A DNA stretch of 9,506 bases from an uncultured bacterium (lineage in GTDB: Bacteria; Bacillota; Clostridia; Oscillospirales; Oscillospiraceae). The position numbers were made by a program, and so were the translations under genes. The notes below the pieces were generated by a model. That model saw only the letters and a list, made by a program, of their open reading frames with translations, had not been told where the DNA came from and did not search any database. Each line of letters opens with the position of its first letter. Position 1 is the stretch's first letter. Positions 7,646-9,506 of this stretch are shown one piece after another. The DNA is taken from positions 1 to 9,506 of the forward strand of contig CAJMQD010000021.1 of NCBI GenBank assembly GCA_905215425.1. The letters are read 5' to 3'.

Positions 7646-8920
7646 TTACTTCTCCTCCCCTGCGGCAAGGGCGCGCTGGCCGATGTCTTTTCTGCAATAA
7701 GCGTTTTCAAAATGTACCTTGGCTGCCTGCTCATAGGCCTTGTCAATGGCCTGCCGCAGGGTATCCCCCACATCAGCCACACCCAGGACCCGTCCCCCGG
7801 CAGTAACGGGGACATTGTCATCATTCCGCTTCACGCCTGCGCAGTACAGACGGCCGGTAAAGCCGTCGTCCACCGTGATGGGGAAGCCTGTCTTATACTT
7901 CTGGGGGTAGCCTTCGCTGGCCAGCACCACACAACAGGCATGTTTGTCATAGAACTCCACCGGACAGTCGGCCAGACGCTCCTCCTCTACCGCCTGCATC
8001 ACCTCCAGCAGGTCGGTCTTCAGCAGAGGCAGCACCACCTGCGTCTCCGGGTCGCCAAAACGGCAGTTATATTCGATGACCTTCGGACCGTTCTTGGTCA
8101 GCATCAGTCCAAAGTAGAGACAGCCCTTGAACGGACGGCCCTCCGCCTGCATCGCCCGAACGGTGGGCAGGAAGATGGTCTCCATGCATTCCCGGGCCAC
8201 TTCAGGGGTGTAGTAGGGATTGGGGGCCACAGTGCCCATACCGCCGGTATTCAATCCCTGGTCACCGTCGTGGGCCCGCTTATGGTCCATAGAGGACACC
8301 ATAGGTACTACGGTCTTGCCATCGGTAAAGGACAGGACCGACACCTCCGGCCCTTCCATAAATTCTTCGATCACCACCCGGCTGCCAGACTCGCCGAACA
8401 CCTTATCCTCCATCATGGAGTGGACAGCATCCAGCGCCTCCTGCCGGGTCATACACACCAGAGCGCCCTTGCCCAGGGCCAGGCCGTCCGCCTTGACCAC
8501 AATGGGGATGGGGGCATCCGCCAGATAGTCCAGCGCCTTGGCCGCATCGTCGAACACCTGATACTCCGCCGTGGGAATGTTATATTTGCGCATCAGGTCC
8601 TTGGAAAACACTTTGCTGCCCTCGATGGCCGCCGCCTTGGCGTCCGGGCCAAAGCAGGGGATGCCCGCTGCGTGCAGGGCATCCACCGCCCCCAGCACCA
8701 AGGGGTCGTCAGGGGCCACCACCACAAAATCGGCCTGGCAATTCTTGGCCGCCTGCACCAGGGCGGGGATATCTTTCACATTTCCGGGGATGCAGGACGC
8801 CTGTCCTGCCATTCCCCCGTTGCCCGGATAGGCAAACAGGCGGTCCACCTTAGGGCTCTCCGCCAGTTTCTGGATCATAGCGTGCTCCCGCCCGCCGGAA
8901 CCGATGACCAATACGTTCAT
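7646..8920 (-). CDS. purD: Phosphoribosylamine--glycine ligase (GAR synthetase)
   Basis: This enzyme ligates glycine to phosphoribosylamine with ATP to give GAR, the second step of purine synthesis. At 424 residues it is the normal length. The N-domain opens with NVLVIGSGGREHA (2-14) and FAYPGNGGMAG (29-39). The ATP-grasp part includes KADGLALGKG (143-152), VIEEFMEGPEVS (183-194), NTGGMGTVAPNP (224-235) and the metal-binding EYNCRFGDPETQ (283-294). The ATG at 8920-8918 has AGGAGG (8931-8926) 5 nt upstream. Its stop joins the purL start as TAAATG, and the purL ribosome binding site is inside the purD 3' end, which suggests translational coupling. The 128-nt gap upstream, back to the AICAR transformylase gene, is the only real gap in the operon and contains inverted repeats. 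Confidence 0.97.
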   Translation of the reverse strand: MNVLVIGSGGREHAMIQKLAESPKVDRLFAYPGNGGMAGQASCIPGNVKDIPALVQAAKNCQADFVVVAPDDPLVLGAVDALHAAGIPCFGPDAKAAAIEGSKVFSKDLMRKYNIPTAEYQVFDDAAKALDYLADAPIPIVVKADGLALGKGALVCMTRQEALDAVHSMMEDKVFGESGSRVVIEEFMEGPEVSVLSFTDGKTVVPMVSSMDHKRAHDGDQGLNTGGMGTVAPNPYYTPEVARECMETIFLPTVRAMQAEGRPFKGCLYFGLMLTKNGPKVIEYNCRFGDPETQVVLPLLKTDLLEVMQAVEEERLADCPVEFYDKHACCVVLASEGYPQKYKTGFPITVDDGFTGRLYCAGVKRNDDNVPVTAGGRVLGVADVGDTLRQAIDKAYEQAAKVHFENAYCRKDIGQRALAAGEEK

Positions 8921-8938
8921 GGGGTCCTCCTATTCTCA

Positions 8939-8953
8939 TTTGCCAGTGGCAAA
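8939..8953. repeat. 15-bp palindrome just upstream of purD
   Basis: TTTGCCA (8939-8945) and TGGCAAA (8947-8953) are perfect inverted arms around a single G. The site lies 8 nt upstream of the purD ribosome binding site. Perfect dyads of this size with almost no spacer are more typical of protein-binding operators than of RNA hairpins. No good promoter lies nearby, however, so function is unproven. Confidence 0.4.
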
Positions 8954-8981
8954 GCTGATCAAATCTTCTCCCCTGTCTAAA

Positions 8982-9014
8982 CTCCGCCGCAAACGGGATC
9001 TGTTTGCGGCGGAG
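8982..9014. repeat. Perfect hairpin in the purH-purD gap
   Basis: CTCCGCCGCAAAC (8982-8994) pairs perfectly with 9002-9014 around a 7-nt loop. On the minus strand it is followed by TTTAGACAGG, with no proper U-tract, so it would be at best a weak or partial terminator. An RNA-stability or processing element inside the polycistronic message is equally possible. It begins 34 nt after the AICAR transformylase stop codon. Confidence 0.6.
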
Positions 9015-9048
9015 CGGGGACTATCTTTAAAAACGCTGTAAAACCTGC

Positions 9049-9506
9049 TTAGTGATGGAACAGCCGCATCCCGGTAAAGGACATGACGATGCCGTACTTG
9101 TCGGCCGTCTCGATCACGTTGTCGTCCCGGATGGAGCCGCCGGGCTGAACAATAAATTCCACACCGGACTTATGGGCCCGATGCACGTTATCTCCGAAGG
9201 GGAAGAAGGCATCACTGCCCACAGTAACCCCCCGCTGGGTCGCGATCCAGGCCGCCTTTTCCTGTCTGGTCAGCGCAGCAGGTTTCACCTGGAAAATGCC
9301 CTTCCATGCCCCATGCTCCAGCAGGTCCGCATACTCATCAGAGATATAGACATCAATGGCGTTGTCCCGGTCCGGGCGGCGGATGCCGTCCACAAAGGGC
9401 AGATTCAAGACCTTGGGGTGCTGGCGGAGATACCAGTTGTCCGCCTTCTGTCCCGCCAGGCGGGTGCAGTGGATGCGGCTCTGCTGGCCGGCGCCCACGC
9501 CGATGG
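9049..9506 (-). CDS. purH: AICAR transformylase (PurH family), C-terminal part, cut by the window edge
   Basis: This enzyme transfers a formyl group from 10-formyl-THF to AICAR to make FAICAR, the penultimate step to IMP. About 152 codons are visible. The frame is open to the window edge and the protein must start beyond it. The GTG at 9498 is an internal valine (IGVGAGQQSR), not a start. Family motifs seen are GAGQQSRIHCTRLAGQKAD, VTVGSDAFFPFGDNVHRA, and the terminal QPGGSIRDDNVIETADKYG and FTGMRLFHH. The segment DNWYLRQHPKVLNLPFVDG and the LFHH ending resemble the separate, roughly 390-residue AICAR transformylases of Clostridia more than the bifunctional PurH with an N-terminal IMP cyclohydrolase. 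That is an inference, because the N-terminus is not visible. It is the most upstream visible gene of the purine operon and uses the cofactor made by the fhs product. Confidence 0.92.
   Translation of the reverse strand, partial: IGVGAGQQSRIHCTRLAGQKADNWYLRQHPKVLNLPFVDGIRRPDRDNAIDVYISDEYADLLEHGAWKGIFQVKPAALTRQEKAAWIATQRGVTVGSDAFFPFGDNVHRAHKSGVEFIVQPGGSIRDDNVIETADKYGIVMSFTGMRLFHH

Noticed and set aside
8931..8974. Internal promoter for purD (TTGATC with GAGAAT)
   Set aside because: The -10 is poor, the spacing is about 19 nt, and transcription would start at or beyond the ribosome binding site.
2585..8980. Very long plus-strand reading frame as a possible giant protein gene
   Set aside because: It is exactly antisense and codon-aligned to purD, purL and fhs, which have intact family motifs. 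Its composition is shadow-like, with no domains and no ribosome binding site of note.
8982..9014. The purH-purD hairpin as a full intrinsic terminator
   Set aside because: It has no U-tract on the minus strand, and the downstream genes belong to the same pathway with no convincing promoter of their own.

Overview
The window looks like chromosomal DNA from a GC-rich Clostridia member, most plausibly an Oscillospiraceae-type gut anaerobe (Flavonifractor/Intestinimonas-like). This is inferred from four things: base composition, a roughly 1,230-residue single-chain PurL, a formate-tetrahydrofolate ligase gene tied to purine genes, and a DUF4358 lipoprotein next to an SGNH-hydrolase lipoprotein. 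The genus was not tested by any search.

Layout, left to right. Positions 1-411 (+) hold the end of a membrane protein gene, probably rhomboid-like, with a Cys/His-rich tail. It runs convergently into a minus-strand gene pair, separated by two tandem hairpins (416-492) that can serve as terminators. The pair (1915 down to 495) encodes an SGNH/GDSL-type esterase lipoprotein and a DUF4358 lipoprotein, joined by an ATGA stop/start overlap. Positions 1916-2284 carry no gene. They hold a candidate promoter for the lipoprotein pair, a REP-like palindromic repeat, a second long imperfect palindrome, and the terminator of the next operon.

Positions 2285-9506 (-) hold a purine biosynthesis operon, read right to left: AICAR transformylase (C-terminal part only, cut by the window edge), purD, purL, then fhs. 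purD and purL abut with no gap (TAAATG). purL and fhs are 12 nt apart, with the fhs ribosome binding site overlapping the purL stop codon. A strong intrinsic terminator follows fhs. PurD makes GAR and PurL converts FGAR to FGAM. The AICAR transformylase uses 10-formyl-tetrahydrofolate, which the fhs product makes from formate, so the last gene supplies the one-carbon donor for the pathway. The only real gap inside the operon (8921-9048) contains a perfect 13-bp hairpin and a 15-bp palindrome just upstream of purD.

I found no RNA gene, CRISPR array, insertion sequence or clearly new system. The points most worth a second look are the lipoprotein pair, the palindromic repeats at 2092-2226, and the structured purH-purD gap.
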